Origin: UBA1206 sp045600105 | GTDB lineage: Bacteria > Bacillota > Clostridia > Oscillospirales > CAG-382 | NCBI GenBank assembly: GCA_045600105.1 | Contig: JAZRXG010000041.1 | Location: 1-64,000 of the forward strand | Direction of reading: 5' to 3' | DNA: 64,000 nt | Shown: piece by piece, positions 50,282 through 58,544 of the stretch | Position numbering within the stretch: the stretch's first letter is position 1 | Layout: every line of letters begins with the position of its first letter | Made by a program: the position numbers and the translations under genes | The notes under the pieces: model-generated | Seen by the model: only the letters and a program-made list of their open reading frames with translations | Database searches by the model: none | What the model was told of the DNA's origin: nothing

Positions 50282-51799
50282 TTGTATAAAAGCAGCGCGT
50301 TCAAGGACAAGATGCGTGAATCCATCGCGTCCGTCATACCCATAACCCTTATTGTCGCCGTTCTTTGCCTGTTCCTCATCCCGGTCAGCAGCGGACTTAT
50401 GCTCTCGTTCGTGCTCGGCTCGGTGATGATCATAATAGGCATGGCACTTTTCAATATAGGCTCCGAGCTCTCGATGACCAAAATAGGTTCAAGCATCGGT
50501 GCAAAGCTGACCAAATCACGCCGTCTTTGGCTGATACTCGTGCTCAGCCTGCTCCTCGGTACGATCATCACAATAGCCGAGCCCGATCTTTCGGTGCTTG
50601 CGTCAAACGTACCGGGAATAAATTCATTCGTGCTTATCATAACCATCTCGGTCGGCGTGGGCATCTTTTTGCTTATAAGCATGATGCGGATACTGTTTTC
50701 GATTTCGCTCAAATGGCTTATTCTCGGCTTCTACGGCATACTTTTCGTTCTCGCGATATTCATTGATCCGCAGATGCTTTCAGTCGCGTTCGACTCGGGC
50801 GGCGTCACTACGGGACCGATGACCGTGCCGTTCATTATGGCGCTCGGCGTCGGCGTCGCGTCGATACGAAGTGACGTGAAAGCAAAATCAGACTCCTTCG
50901 GTCTTGTCGCGCTCTGTTCCATCGGCCCGATAATTTCGGTCATGATACTCAGCTTTATTTATGACGCCGGAAGTGCCGAGACCGAGACCGTCATCGACAG
51001 TTTTGAAGATACTCTGCAGCTCGGCAGCGCGTATCTGAACGGCTTTCCCGAATATATGCTCGAGGTAGCAAAAGCACTGCTTCCCATATTTGCGTTTTTC
51101 ATAGTTTTTCAGCTTTTCTCACTCAGACTCAAAAAAGTTCCGTTTATCAAGATCCTCATCGGAATCGTCTTTACTTACGTCGGTCTTGTGCTTTTCCTTA
51201 CCGGCGTCAATGTGGGATTCTCCTCGCTCGGTTACGAGCTCGGCTTTAACATTGCGGACGGAAAATTCAAATATCTTCTCATTCCCATCGCGATGATAAT
51301 GGGCTGGTTCATAATCAACGCCGAGCCCGCCGTACACGTTCTTAACGCTCAGGTACTTGAACTCAGCGCAGGCGCGATATCCGAAAAATCAATGGGACTC
51401 AGCCTTTCGATCGCGATAGCCGCCGCAAACGGTATCGCCATGCTGAGAGTGCTTACCGGAATATCGATAATGTATTTTGTTGTCCCCGGTTATCTCATAG
51501 CTCTCGCTTTGTCATTCGTCGTTCCCCCGACGTTCACCGCCATAGCGTTCGACTCGGGCGGAGTCGCGTCCGGCCCGCTTACCGCGGCGTTTATGCTGCC
51601 GTTCGCAATGGGCGCGTGCTCGTCTCTCGGCGGCAACATTATGACGGACGCGTTCGGACTTGTTGCTCTCGTTGCCATGATGCCGCTTATAAGCGTGCAG
51701 GTGATGGGTGCGGTCTACGTTCTCAAATCGCGCAGAAAAGTCACCGAAGTCGTGCATGAAGATATCGACGACGAGGTCATCGAGCTTTGGGAGGTGTGA
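50282..51799 (+). CDS. DUF1538 membrane protein, internally duplicated
   Basis: 505 residues from TTG 50282 (GGAGG 6 nt upstream). About 12 to 14 membrane segments in two homologous halves: FDSGGVTTGPMTVPF (about 170) and FDSGGVASGPLTAAF (about 423), each followed by a DxFGLVAL block. This is the DUF1538 family of putative transporters, whose substrate is unknown. The gene directly downstream encodes tandem PII-like domains, the usual arrangement for a transporter controlled by a PII protein. Confidence 0.85.
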   Translation: MYKSSAFKDKMRESIASVIPITLIVAVLCLFLIPVSSGLMLSFVLGSVMIIIGMALFNIGSELSMTKIGSSIGAKLTKSRRLWLILVLSLLLGTIITIAEPDLSVLASNVPGINSFVLIITISVGVGIFLLISMMRILFSISLKWLILGFYGILFVLAIFIDPQMLSVAFDSGGVTTGPMTVPFIMALGVGVASIRSDVKAKSDSFGLVALCSIGPIISVMILSFIYDAGSAETETVIDSFEDTLQLGSAYLNGFPEYMLEVAKALLPIFAFFIVFQLFSLRLKKVPFIKILIGIVFTYVGLVLFLTGVNVGFSSLGYELGFNIADGKFKYLLIPIAMIMGWFIINAEPAVHVLNAQVLELSAGAISEKSMGLSLSIAIAAANGIAMLRVLTGISIMYFVVPGYLIALALSFVVPPTFTAIAFDSGGVASGPLTAAFMLPFAMGACSSLGGNIMTDAFGLVALVAMMPLISVQVMGAVYVLKSRRKVTEVVHEDIDDEVIELWEV

Positions 51800-51802
51800 A
51801 CG

Positions 51803-52474
51803 ATGGAACTTTATATGATCATAAGCATAACCGACCGAATGAATTCCGCTGATATGCTTGATATCTGCAATGAGCTCAGCCTGCCGATGACGTTCACGTC
51901 ACTCGGAAAAGGCACCGCGAAGAGCGAGCATCTCTCGCTTCATAATCTGAGCAGCAGCCCGAAAGCGGTTCTTTCGGCAATAGCGGGACACGACGATATG
52001 AAGCGTATGATACGTCTCGCAAAAGAAAGATTGTATATAGATATTCCCGGAAACGGCGTCATAATGGCCGTTCCGCTCAAAAGCGTCAGCGGCAAAAAGA
52101 CGCTTGAATATCTTTCAAACGGTGTTGAATCGAACGGAGGTGCGCCGAAAATGGAATTTGAACACGAACTTATCATAGTGATCCTCAACGAAGGCTATTC
52201 GGATACGGTCATGGAGGCCGCCGTTGCGGCGGGTGCGGGAGGCGGCACGGTCCTGCACGCGAAAGGCACGGGCAGAACGAAAGCCGAAAAATTCTTCGGT
52301 GTCTCGCTCGCCGAAGAAAAGGATCTGATCTATATCATTTCCCCAAGCAAAAAGAAATCCGCGATAATGAACTCGATAACAAAAAACGCGGGTACGTCCA
52401 CAAAAGCCGGTGCCATCTGCTTTTCGCTTCCGGTAAGCGAAGTTGCGGGACTCCGCAAGCTTGACGAAGAATAA
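51803..52474 (+). CDS. Tandem PII-like signalling protein
   Basis: 223 residues that appear to be two PII-like (ferredoxin-fold) domains in one chain: about 1-105 and 115-222. The second half has the typical AAGAGGGTVLHAKGTG T-loop stem and EKDLIYIISPSKKKSAIMNSI with a C-terminal FSLPVSEV strand. The first half is more diverged (FTSLGKGTAKSEH). PII proteins sense ATP/ADP and 2-oxoglutarate or other ligands and bind transporters. It begins 3 bp after the DUF1538 stop, with GGGAGGTG upstream, so it probably regulates that transporter. Confidence 0.8.
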   Translation: MELYMIISITDRMNSADMLDICNELSLPMTFTSLGKGTAKSEHLSLHNLSSSPKAVLSAIAGHDDMKRMIRLAKERLYIDIPGNGVIMAVPLKSVSGKKTLEYLSNGVESNGGAPKMEFEHELIIVILNEGYSDTVMEAAVAAGAGGGTVLHAKGTGRTKAEKFFGVSLAEEKDLIYIISPSKKKSAIMNSITKNAGTSTKAGAICFSLPVSEVAGLRKLDEE

Positions 52475-52497
52475 TTTTTTCTGGAGAGGTTAAAATT

Positions 52498-54579
52498 ATG
52501 AATTTTTCAAACGCGGTAGTAAAACTCAGGATACCGATAATTATCATCATCGTTCTTCTTCTCATTCCGTCCGTTTTCGGAATGATATCGACGCGCGTCA
52601 ACTACGATATGCTCACCTATCTTCCCGAGGACATCGAAACGGTAAAAGGTCAGAACGAACTGCTTGATGAATTCGAAAAAGGTGCCTTCACCTTCATAAT
52701 ATTTGAGGATATGTCGGATGAAGACGTAGTAAAACTCGAAAACAAAATAGCAAAAATCGATCACGTCGATACGGTGCTTTCGGCAAACAAGCTCGAAAAA
52801 ATGGCGATACTTCTCGGACTTCCCATCGAACTGATGCCGGCTGAACTTTTTGGATTGTTCAAAAGCGAAAACGCGTCTATGATCGCCGTCTTTTTCGACA
52901 CCACCACCTCAGCCGACGCCACTATGGAAGCGGTCGAAGAGATACGCTCAGCATGCGGAAAGCAATGCTTCGTTTCGGGGCTTACCGCTCTCGTCGTCGA
53001 CCTCAAGAATCTGTGTGAAGAAGAAGAGCCCATATACGTCGGTCTTGCCGTCATCCTTGCGCTCGCGGTAATGACGCTGCTTCTCGACAACTATCTCATC
53101 CCTTTCGTTTTCCTCGGTTCGATAGGCGTGATGATACTTCTCAACCTCGGTTCCAACTATTTCTTCGGTGAGATCTCCTACATAACCAAGGCGCTCTCCG
53201 CCGTCCTCCAGCTTGCTGTCACGATGGACTACTCGATATTCCTCTGGCACAGCTACAACGCAAAATGCGAGACCGAAAGCGACCGTAAGACCGCGATGGC
53301 AAAAGCCATAAGAGAAACGCTTTCGGCAGTCATCGGAAGCTCCGTTACCACGATAGCCGGATTTGCCGCTCTTTGCTTCATGGCGTTCACGCTCGGGCGC
53401 GACCTCGGAATCGTTATGGCAAAAGGCGTTCTTCTCGGAGTTATCGGCTGCGTCACGTTCCTGCCGTCGCTCATACTCGTCCTTGACAAGCCGCTCCGCA
53501 AAACGCATCACAAGCCGCTTATCCCCGACATAAAGAAATTCTCCGCAAAAATCGTCAAGATATTCCCGGTGTTCCTCATCGTTTTCGTTATCATCACCAT
53601 CCCTGCTTATTACGGATACAGCGAAGCAAATGACGAAGTCTACTATGACATCGGTCAATGCCTCCCGCAGGACATAAATTTCGTCATCGCGAACTCCAAG
53701 CTGCGCGATGAATTCGATATCGCGACCACGCACATGGTACTCGCGGACGCCGATTTGCCGACCGAAACAGTTGCCCAAATGGTTTCCGAAATGGAAAAGG
53801 TCGAAGGCATCAAGCACCTTATCAGCCTTGAATCTGTCCTCGGCACCAAGGTACCGACGGAAGCCGTTCCCGACGCACTCAAAGGCATGCTGAGAAGCGA
53901 AAATTACGAGCTGATTCTCATCAACTCGGTATACCGCGTGGCGAGCGACGAAGTCAACGCACAGATCGACGAACTCGAATCCATAATGAAAAAATACGAT
54001 CCCAAGGGTATGCTCATCGGTGAAGCGCCCTGCACCAAGGACCTCATCGAGACTGCCGACCACGATTTCAGAGTGGTAACGTTCATTTCGGTGATCGCCA
54101 TATTCATCATCATACTGCTCGTCGAAAAGAGCCTCTCGCTTCCCTTCATACTCATCGCCATCATAGAAGTCGGTATTTTCATCAACCTCGGACTTCCCCA
54201 CTATCTCGGTCAGAATATGGCGTTCATAACTCCCATCTGTATCAGTACCATTCAGCTCGGCGCCACAGTCGACTACGCGATACTTATGACGACGCGCTAT
54301 AAATCCGAAAGGATAGGCGGAAAGAACAAATATGACGCGGTTCACACCGCTCTCCATACGTCGTTCCCGTCCATCATCGTTTCCGGCTTCGGGCTTTTCG
54401 CAGCCACCGTCGGTGTCGCGATATATTCCGATATCGAAATAATCAGCTCGATGTGCATGCTTCTCGCAAGAGGCGCGCTTCTCAGCATGCTGCTCGTGCT
54501 GTTCGTGCTCCCCGCGGCGTTCATGTTGTTTGACAAGATCATCTGCAAGACCACGCTGGGCATGACAAAAATAAAATAG
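52498..54579 (+). CDS. MMPL/RND-family transporter
   Basis: 693 residues. Two repeats, each with a membrane helix, a large outside loop and a five-helix SSD-like block (about 175-330 and 520-680). Conserved MDYSIFLWHSY (about 245) and VDYAILMTTRYKSE (about 590) carry the proton-relay Asp-Tyr pair of MMPL proteins. Probably exports lipids or hydrophobic compounds; the substrate is unknown. Third gene of the DUF1538-PII operon, 24 bp behind; the functional link is not obvious. Ribosome site GGAGAGG. Confidence 0.88.
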   Translation: MNFSNAVVKLRIPIIIIIVLLLIPSVFGMISTRVNYDMLTYLPEDIETVKGQNELLDEFEKGAFTFIIFEDMSDEDVVKLENKIAKIDHVDTVLSANKLEKMAILLGLPIELMPAELFGLFKSENASMIAVFFDTTTSADATMEAVEEIRSACGKQCFVSGLTALVVDLKNLCEEEEPIYVGLAVILALAVMTLLLDNYLIPFVFLGSIGVMILLNLGSNYFFGEISYITKALSAVLQLAVTMDYSIFLWHSYNAKCETESDRKTAMAKAIRETLSAVIGSSVTTIAGFAALCFMAFTLGRDLGIVMAKGVLLGVIGCVTFLPSLILVLDKPLRKTHHKPLIPDIKKFSAKIVKIFPVFLIVFVIITIPAYYGYSEANDEVYYDIGQCLPQDINFVIANSKLRDEFDIATTHMVLADADLPTETVAQMVSEMEKVEGIKHLISLESVLGTKVPTEAVPDALKGMLRSENYELILINSVYRVASDEVNAQIDELESIMKKYDPKGMLIGEAPCTKDLIETADHDFRVVTFISVIAIFIIILLVEKSLSLPFILIAIIEVGIFINLGLPHYLGQNMAFITPICISTIQLGATVDYAILMTTRYKSERIGGKNKYDAVHTALHTSFPSIIVSGFGLFAATVGVAIYSDIEIISSMCMLLARGALLSMLLVLFVLPAAFMLFDKIICKTTLGMTKIK

Positions 54580-54593
54580 CAAAAACGCAATGC

Positions 54594-54624
54594 AAAAGAC
54601 CTTCAGGTTGCCCGAAGGTCTTTT
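54594..54624. terminator. Terminator between the MMPL gene and the convergent lipoprotein gene
   Basis: Perfect 11-bp stem AAAAGACCTTC/GAAGGTCTTTT with a 9-nt loop, bidirectional. Confidence 0.9.
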
Positions 54625-54638
54625 GTTTTGTCGTTATA

Positions 54639-57600
54639 TCAATAGCTGAAAAGCGAGGTCGAAGGAACCGATCTGTCGTTGGAACCGTTTGTCGATGCCC
54701 ATGTCGAATCAGCACCGTCGATATACTGGATCTTCACGCCTATCGCTCCGCCGTTACCGCTTTCGGGAGTCTTGATGCCGATGGCGTCAAACGGAACGGT
54801 GACGAGAACGTAATCGTCGACCGACTCAACATTGAAAAGATCAAGTTTTATCTTATCCGAGCCTTCGCCGCCATTTGCCCAGCCTTTGGACTGTCTGTGC
54901 GCGTAGAATCTTATGCCGTAATCGCTCTGCGATACGTCGCCGACGGTAGTGCCGTCAGCAGTCATCCATATCTGAACAAGGTCGTCCTTGCCTTCCCACC
55001 ATTGTCCTTTGCCATAGCTTGCGGTTTCGTCATTCGTCTTGATGACGATATAAAGGTCATTGTCGTCATAGCAGAGCGCGAACTCGGGAGTTCCCGCTTT
55101 GTTGCCCGCCTGGAACGCCTTGTAATCAAGTGACGTCACGTCGTTGATCGTAATTGTCTTTTTCTTCAGGAATCCTTCGTTATACTTGGTATCGTGCTTG
55201 ACGGGATCCACGTTCTGATTGCCGTTCGACCTTTCCACGACTCTGCCGTCGTCGTTTATAACGACGGGTGAATCGGCGTCGTCTCCGGCTTTGTCAAGAG
55301 ACGCGAAAGTCGAATAGTAACGTATGTAATCACGCATTATCCTCGTCTTGTAATACGCTTTTTCGTTATTTACGGGGGTTACGGGGTACTGAGTGAAGTA
55401 GTGCGGGATATCGAATACGATTATCGTGCCCGAAAGCTTGGCTTCGATGCCGAGCGTTTTGACGAGCTCGTCGTAACGCTTGGAAGTGTATATCTGTTCA
55501 AACACCTCGGCGTCGTGCCAGAATTCGGCGCCTGCGCGTCTGACCGCCTTTGCCCATTCGGTGCAGTAGGTATTGAACGAATCGTAGGTATTCTTGGGTA
55601 CCGTAAGCTCGCTCGTTCTGCCGAGGCAATCCTGAGCCGCTACGATGTCCACCACGGGCCTTTCGCCGTCATTGTCGGGTGCTATAAGGCGATAGAGGTT
55701 ATCTGCGCCCTTGACAGCGTCACCGCTTCTCCAGATGGCAGGCGCGATCATCACTTTGGCGTCGGGAGCGATCTCGTGAATGTAATCGGACTGTCCTTTG
55801 TAGACTATCCTTCCGGCTTCGACGCCGCCGTTGTAGTTGAGCCACTGGTCGCATTCCTCGTCCGAGAGATAATAACCGGCAAACGATTCGTGGTGTGAAT
55901 ACTTTTCGTATATGTCCTTGATGACGGGCTTCGACGCTTCGACGATGTCGTAATAGAACGGCTTGTTGGTGATTGGAGAGTTGAAATCGCTGTCGTGTAT
56001 GGTGCCGAGGTAAACTTCCATTCCGAGCTTGTCGGCAGCGGTAAGTATCGCCTCGTATACATCTGCCGAGCCGTAGCCGCCTACGTATCTGAATCCTGCC
56101 TTCAGCGCGTTTTCTCCATTGACGAGAGTGGTCTTTGCGTTGAAGTTCGCGGTGTACTGCATTACGACGTAATCCATCCCGAGGTCCTTCATGCCCTTGA
56201 GCATAAGATACCACGAATAGTCGCTGTTTTCGGACGACGCGCCGCCGCCGTTGCCGCCGGTAGGCATCTGGAAGAAGCCGCCTCTTACAATAGGAAGCTG
56301 AGCCCTTCCTTCGTATATCGAAACTTCGGTGAGGCTCGTCTTGGTGTCTGAGTCGAATTCGACCGTCACCTTGCTGCCGGGGAGAGCGTCAAAATAAATA
56401 TTGAAGTTCGTTTCGCTTCCGACTTCGGTCTTATATGTCGTGATCCCCGTTGCTTCCTTGCCGTCCACCTTGACAACAACGTTGTCGGCGGTGCATTTTT
56501 TGCCGGTGAGCGTAACGCCGCAGATGGCTTTGCATTCGGAAGATGCGGTTATCTCGAGAGTGTTCCTGCCGTCGGCGCATTTGACGGACGAAGAGAAGGT
56601 CATATCGACGAGCGTCTTGGAGTCGGTTCCGTTAAGAGACGCTTTCGAGAACGCCGCGACGTTCGAATTGGAGAACTGATTCTTTCTGTTTATGAATCCG
56701 TAGTCGGGTTCGCTCACCTCGTTCTCCGCGCCGTAAACGTAAACCTCATCGGTGAGGAAGGTGCCGCTTATGTAATCGTATATTCTGATGTATCTTGCTT
56801 TTACGGTGTGGTTGCGCGTGACGCAGTAAACGTTGCAGGCGCTTCCCTTCTGTCCGTCGGTGCTTCTGAGGAACGACTGACCGAAGTCCGTCCAATTTTC
56901 ACCGTCGGAAGAATATCTTACGTCTATCTTGTCAGGGAGAGTGACCGACGTTCTTGCCGGACGGTACGCTTTGACGTACAATTCGGAAACGTTCTTTATC
57001 TCTCCGAGATCAAGCGTGAGAACCGCTCCGGTCTTGCCCGTGAGGTCGTCCTTGACGCTGCCGTTTATGACCGTGATAGTATCTTCGGACACGCCGTCAA
57101 AAGAAACGCCGTCGGTGAGTTTTGTGCCGTTTTCGTCGGGATATTTGGTGCTGCCTTTTCCGTCGTAGCTGTACTTCGCGCCCTTTGAAACAAGTATCTT
57201 CTCGGCGCTTTTGGTGCCGTATACGGCAATGTCGGAAATCTTTATTTCTTCGCCTGCGTCAAGCGGGAAAACGAACATTATTCCCTTTGCCGTGAAAGCG
57301 ATATCAACCGAAAGCACGTTTCCGCTGTATTCGCCCATCTTTCCGGCGTAAAACGAATAGTTGTATCCGTCGGTAGAATAGAATATCTCGCATTCTTTTC
57401 CCGAATACTGCTCGAACGTGACGGCGAATTTGGTAACGTCAGCCATAAAGCCGAGGTCGACGCTGATCGCCGCGCAGTCGTTTACGAGTTTTTCTTTTCT
57501 CGGGCTGCTGTTCCAGTCAACGAACGAAAGCTCGTATCCCTTGCCGTCCTTGTCGAACGCGTGGGCGAGAGTGACCGAGGCGTCGTTTTTTCCGTCCGTG

Positions 57601-57848
57601 AGAACGGTCGCGGTATTGTCGCCTGTTATGGTGATCCCGCAGTCGTAAAAATACGGGCATCCGTATGCAATGTTTCCTTTATCCACGGGTATATCCTCCG
57701 AAGCTTCAGACGTTTCCGCTTGTGATGTGACGCCGGACTGTTCGCCCGGCGTTTCCGATACTTCTCCGCCGCTTCCTCCGCATGACGCAAGGCAAAGCGA
57801 GCTGAGCAAAAGTGTCGTGACGAGCAAACGTGAAATCGCTTTTTTCAT
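54639..57848 (-). CDS. Large lipoprotein: discoidin-like domains, DUF4434 glycosidase-like barrel, CBM9-like domain
   Basis: 1069 residues from ATG 57848 (AGGAGGTG upstream). Lipobox L-A-S-C23 and an acidic Ser/Glu linker. Two discoidin-like domains (about 60-220 and 225-375), a beta domain with a carbohydrate-module look (about 380-510), a DUF4434 TIM-barrel-like domain (about 515-860: MQYTANFNAK, YLGTIHDSDF, YYLSDEECDQW, VDIVAAQDCLG, EFWHDAEVFEQ), then a CBM9/DOMON-like domain (about 870-1065). The YLSDEE acid pair may be catalytic. Function is probably binding or cleavage of polysaccharide at the cell surface. Monocistronic with its own promoter. Confidence 0.82.
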   Translation of the reverse strand: MKKAISRLLVTTLLLSSLCLASCGGSGGEVSETPGEQSGVTSQAETSEASEDIPVDKGNIAYGCPYFYDCGITITGDNTATVLTDGKNDASVTLAHAFDKDGKGYELSFVDWNSSPRKEKLVNDCAAISVDLGFMADVTKFAVTFEQYSGKECEIFYSTDGYNYSFYAGKMGEYSGNVLSVDIAFTAKGIMFVFPLDAGEEIKISDIAVYGTKSAEKILVSKGAKYSYDGKGSTKYPDENGTKLTDGVSFDGVSEDTITVINGSVKDDLTGKTGAVLTLDLGEIKNVSELYVKAYRPARTSVTLPDKIDVRYSSDGENWTDFGQSFLRSTDGQKGSACNVYCVTRNHTVKARYIRIYDYISGTFLTDEVYVYGAENEVSEPDYGFINRKNQFSNSNVAAFSKASLNGTDSKTLVDMTFSSSVKCADGRNTLEITASSECKAICGVTLTGKKCTADNVVVKVDGKEATGITTYKTEVGSETNFNIYFDALPGSKVTVEFDSDTKTSLTEVSIYEGRAQLPIVRGGFFQMPTGGNGGGASSENSDYSWYLMLKGMKDLGMDYVVMQYTANFNAKTTLVNGENALKAGFRYVGGYGSADVYEAILTAADKLGMEVYLGTIHDSDFNSPITNKPFYYDIVEASKPVIKDIYEKYSHHESFAGYYLSDEECDQWLNYNGGVEAGRIVYKGQSDYIHEIAPDAKVMIAPAIWRSGDAVKGADNLYRLIAPDNDGERPVVDIVAAQDCLGRTSELTVPKNTYDSFNTYCTEWAKAVRRAGAEFWHDAEVFEQIYTSKRYDELVKTLGIEAKLSGTIIVFDIPHYFTQYPVTPVNNEKAYYKTRIMRDYIRYYSTFASLDKAGDDADSPVVINDDGRVVERSNGNQNVDPVKHDTKYNEGFLKKKTITINDVTSLDYKAFQAGNKAGTPEFALCYDDNDLYIVIKTNDETASYGKGQWWEGKDDLVQIWMTADGTTVGDVSQSDYGIRFYAHRQSKGWANGGEGSDKIKLDLFNVESVDDYVLVTVPFDAIGIKTPESGNGGAIGVKIQYIDGADSTWASTNGSNDRSVPSTSLFSY

Positions 57849-57875
57849 AGACGCACCTCCTGATTTTATGATTAT

Positions 57876-57903
57876 ATAATACCACAAAATATCAAAATGT
57901 CAA
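57876..57903 (-). promoter_or_regulatory. Promoter of the DUF4434 lipoprotein gene
   Basis: Minus-strand TTGACA (57898-57903), 16-bp spacer, TATTAT (57876-57881), 27 bp before the ATG. Confidence 0.75.
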
Positions 57904-57934
57904 TGACGAGGTTCGAGAAAGTAGCGAAACCGTC

Positions 57935-57963
57935 TTGACAAAACGCATCCACGGTGGTATTAT
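57935..57963 (+). promoter_or_regulatory. Promoter of tRNA-Gly
   Basis: TTGACA (57935-57940), 17-bp spacer, TATTAT (57958-57963), 9 bp before the mature tRNA start. Confidence 0.85.
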
Positions 57964-57972
57964 ATACAAGTC

Positions 57973-58046
57973 GCAGGCGTAGTTTAGTGGTAGAATTTCA
58001 GCTTCCCAAGCTGACTGTGCGGGTCCGATTCCCGTCGCCTGCTCCA
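57973..58046 (+). tRNA. tRNA-Gly (anticodon CCC), CCA encoded
   Basis: 74 nt. Acceptor GCAGGCG pairs with CGCCTGC, D-arm GTTTAGTGGTAGAA, anticodon arm CAGCT-TCCCAAG-CTG giving CCC, T-arm GCGGGTCCGATTCCCGT, CCA encoded at the end. Confidence 0.94.
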
Positions 58047-58141
58047 ATAAAAATGCGCTTGTATTGAAACGGTGTTCTAAAGGACAGTTACAAAGTACAA
58101 ATGCCTCATAAGTGGTGAGTAAGTGCGCACTTATTAAAGAA

Positions 58142-58175
58142 ACAGACTGATAAATCAAAATATCAGTCTGTTTTT
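58142..58175 (+). terminator. Terminator of the tRNA-Gly transcript
   Basis: Perfect 11-bp stem ACAGACTGATA (58142-58152) with TATCAGTCTGT (58161-58171), then T4. A 14-bp palindrome TAAGTGCGCACTTA lies just before it, at about 58123-58136. Confidence 0.85.
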
Positions 58176-58212
58176 AGTTTTCAGCAGGTGTTTATTTCGA
58201 CATAGCATTTTA

Positions 58213-58483
58213 GTGATGTTTGCCCTGACGGGCAAGTGATGTTGTTCGCTATGCTCACAGTGATGTTTTTGCTTCGCAAAAGTGATGTGATGTGTTCCAC
58301 TCACGCGCCGTCGAGGCGCACATCACTCGCCACAAGCGAACATCACGCCGTAAGGTACATCACGTTCCACGCAGTGGAACACATCGTTCGCCGAGTGTCC
58401 TTAAGAGCACTCGGCGTTTGCAAGTGCTTTTTTGAATGATGTTTGCCCTTTCGGGCAAATGATGTACGCTTCGCGTATGATGC
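58213..58483. repeat. Array of small hairpins separated by GTGATGT/ACATCAC boxes
   Basis: The box GTGATGT occurs at 58213, 58236, 58260, 58282 and 58287. It then flips to ACATCAC at 58320, 58340 and 58357 (a partial ACATC at 58381), then returns as ATGATGT at 58436 and 58459 and ATGATGC at 58477. Most gaps are self-complementary, such as TTGCCC-TGAC-GGGCAA, TTTTGC-TTC-GCAAAA, GTTCCAC-GCA-GTGGAAC, CGCCGAGTG/CACTCGGCG and TGCC-TTC-GGCA. No reading frame is present. The flip in box orientation makes the whole array a higher-order inverted repeat. Not a CRISPR: units are 15-25 bp and spacers are hairpins. Confidence 0.8.
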
Positions 58484-58499
58484 TGCCTTCGGCAAAGAG

Positions 58500-58533
58500 A
58501 CTCCCACTGCCCTATTCAAACGGCAGTGGGAGT
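58500..58533 (-). terminator. Terminator of the polyamine operon
   Basis: Perfect 12-bp stem ACTCCCACTGCC/GGCAGTGGGAGT with a 10-nt loop, 12 bp past the nspC stop on the minus strand, followed there by TCTCTTT. Confidence 0.75.
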
Positions 58534-58544
58534 TTATATATATA

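Noticed and set aside
57892..58158. 88-codon minus-strand frame across the tRNA-Gly
   Set aside because: It is antisense to the tRNA. The EQATGIGPAQ-type peptide is the well-known artefact of translating the tRNA T-arm.
58213..58483. CRISPR array
   Set aside because: The repeated box is only 7 bp, changes orientation, and the intervals are short self-complementary hairpins of differing length. No cas gene is near.
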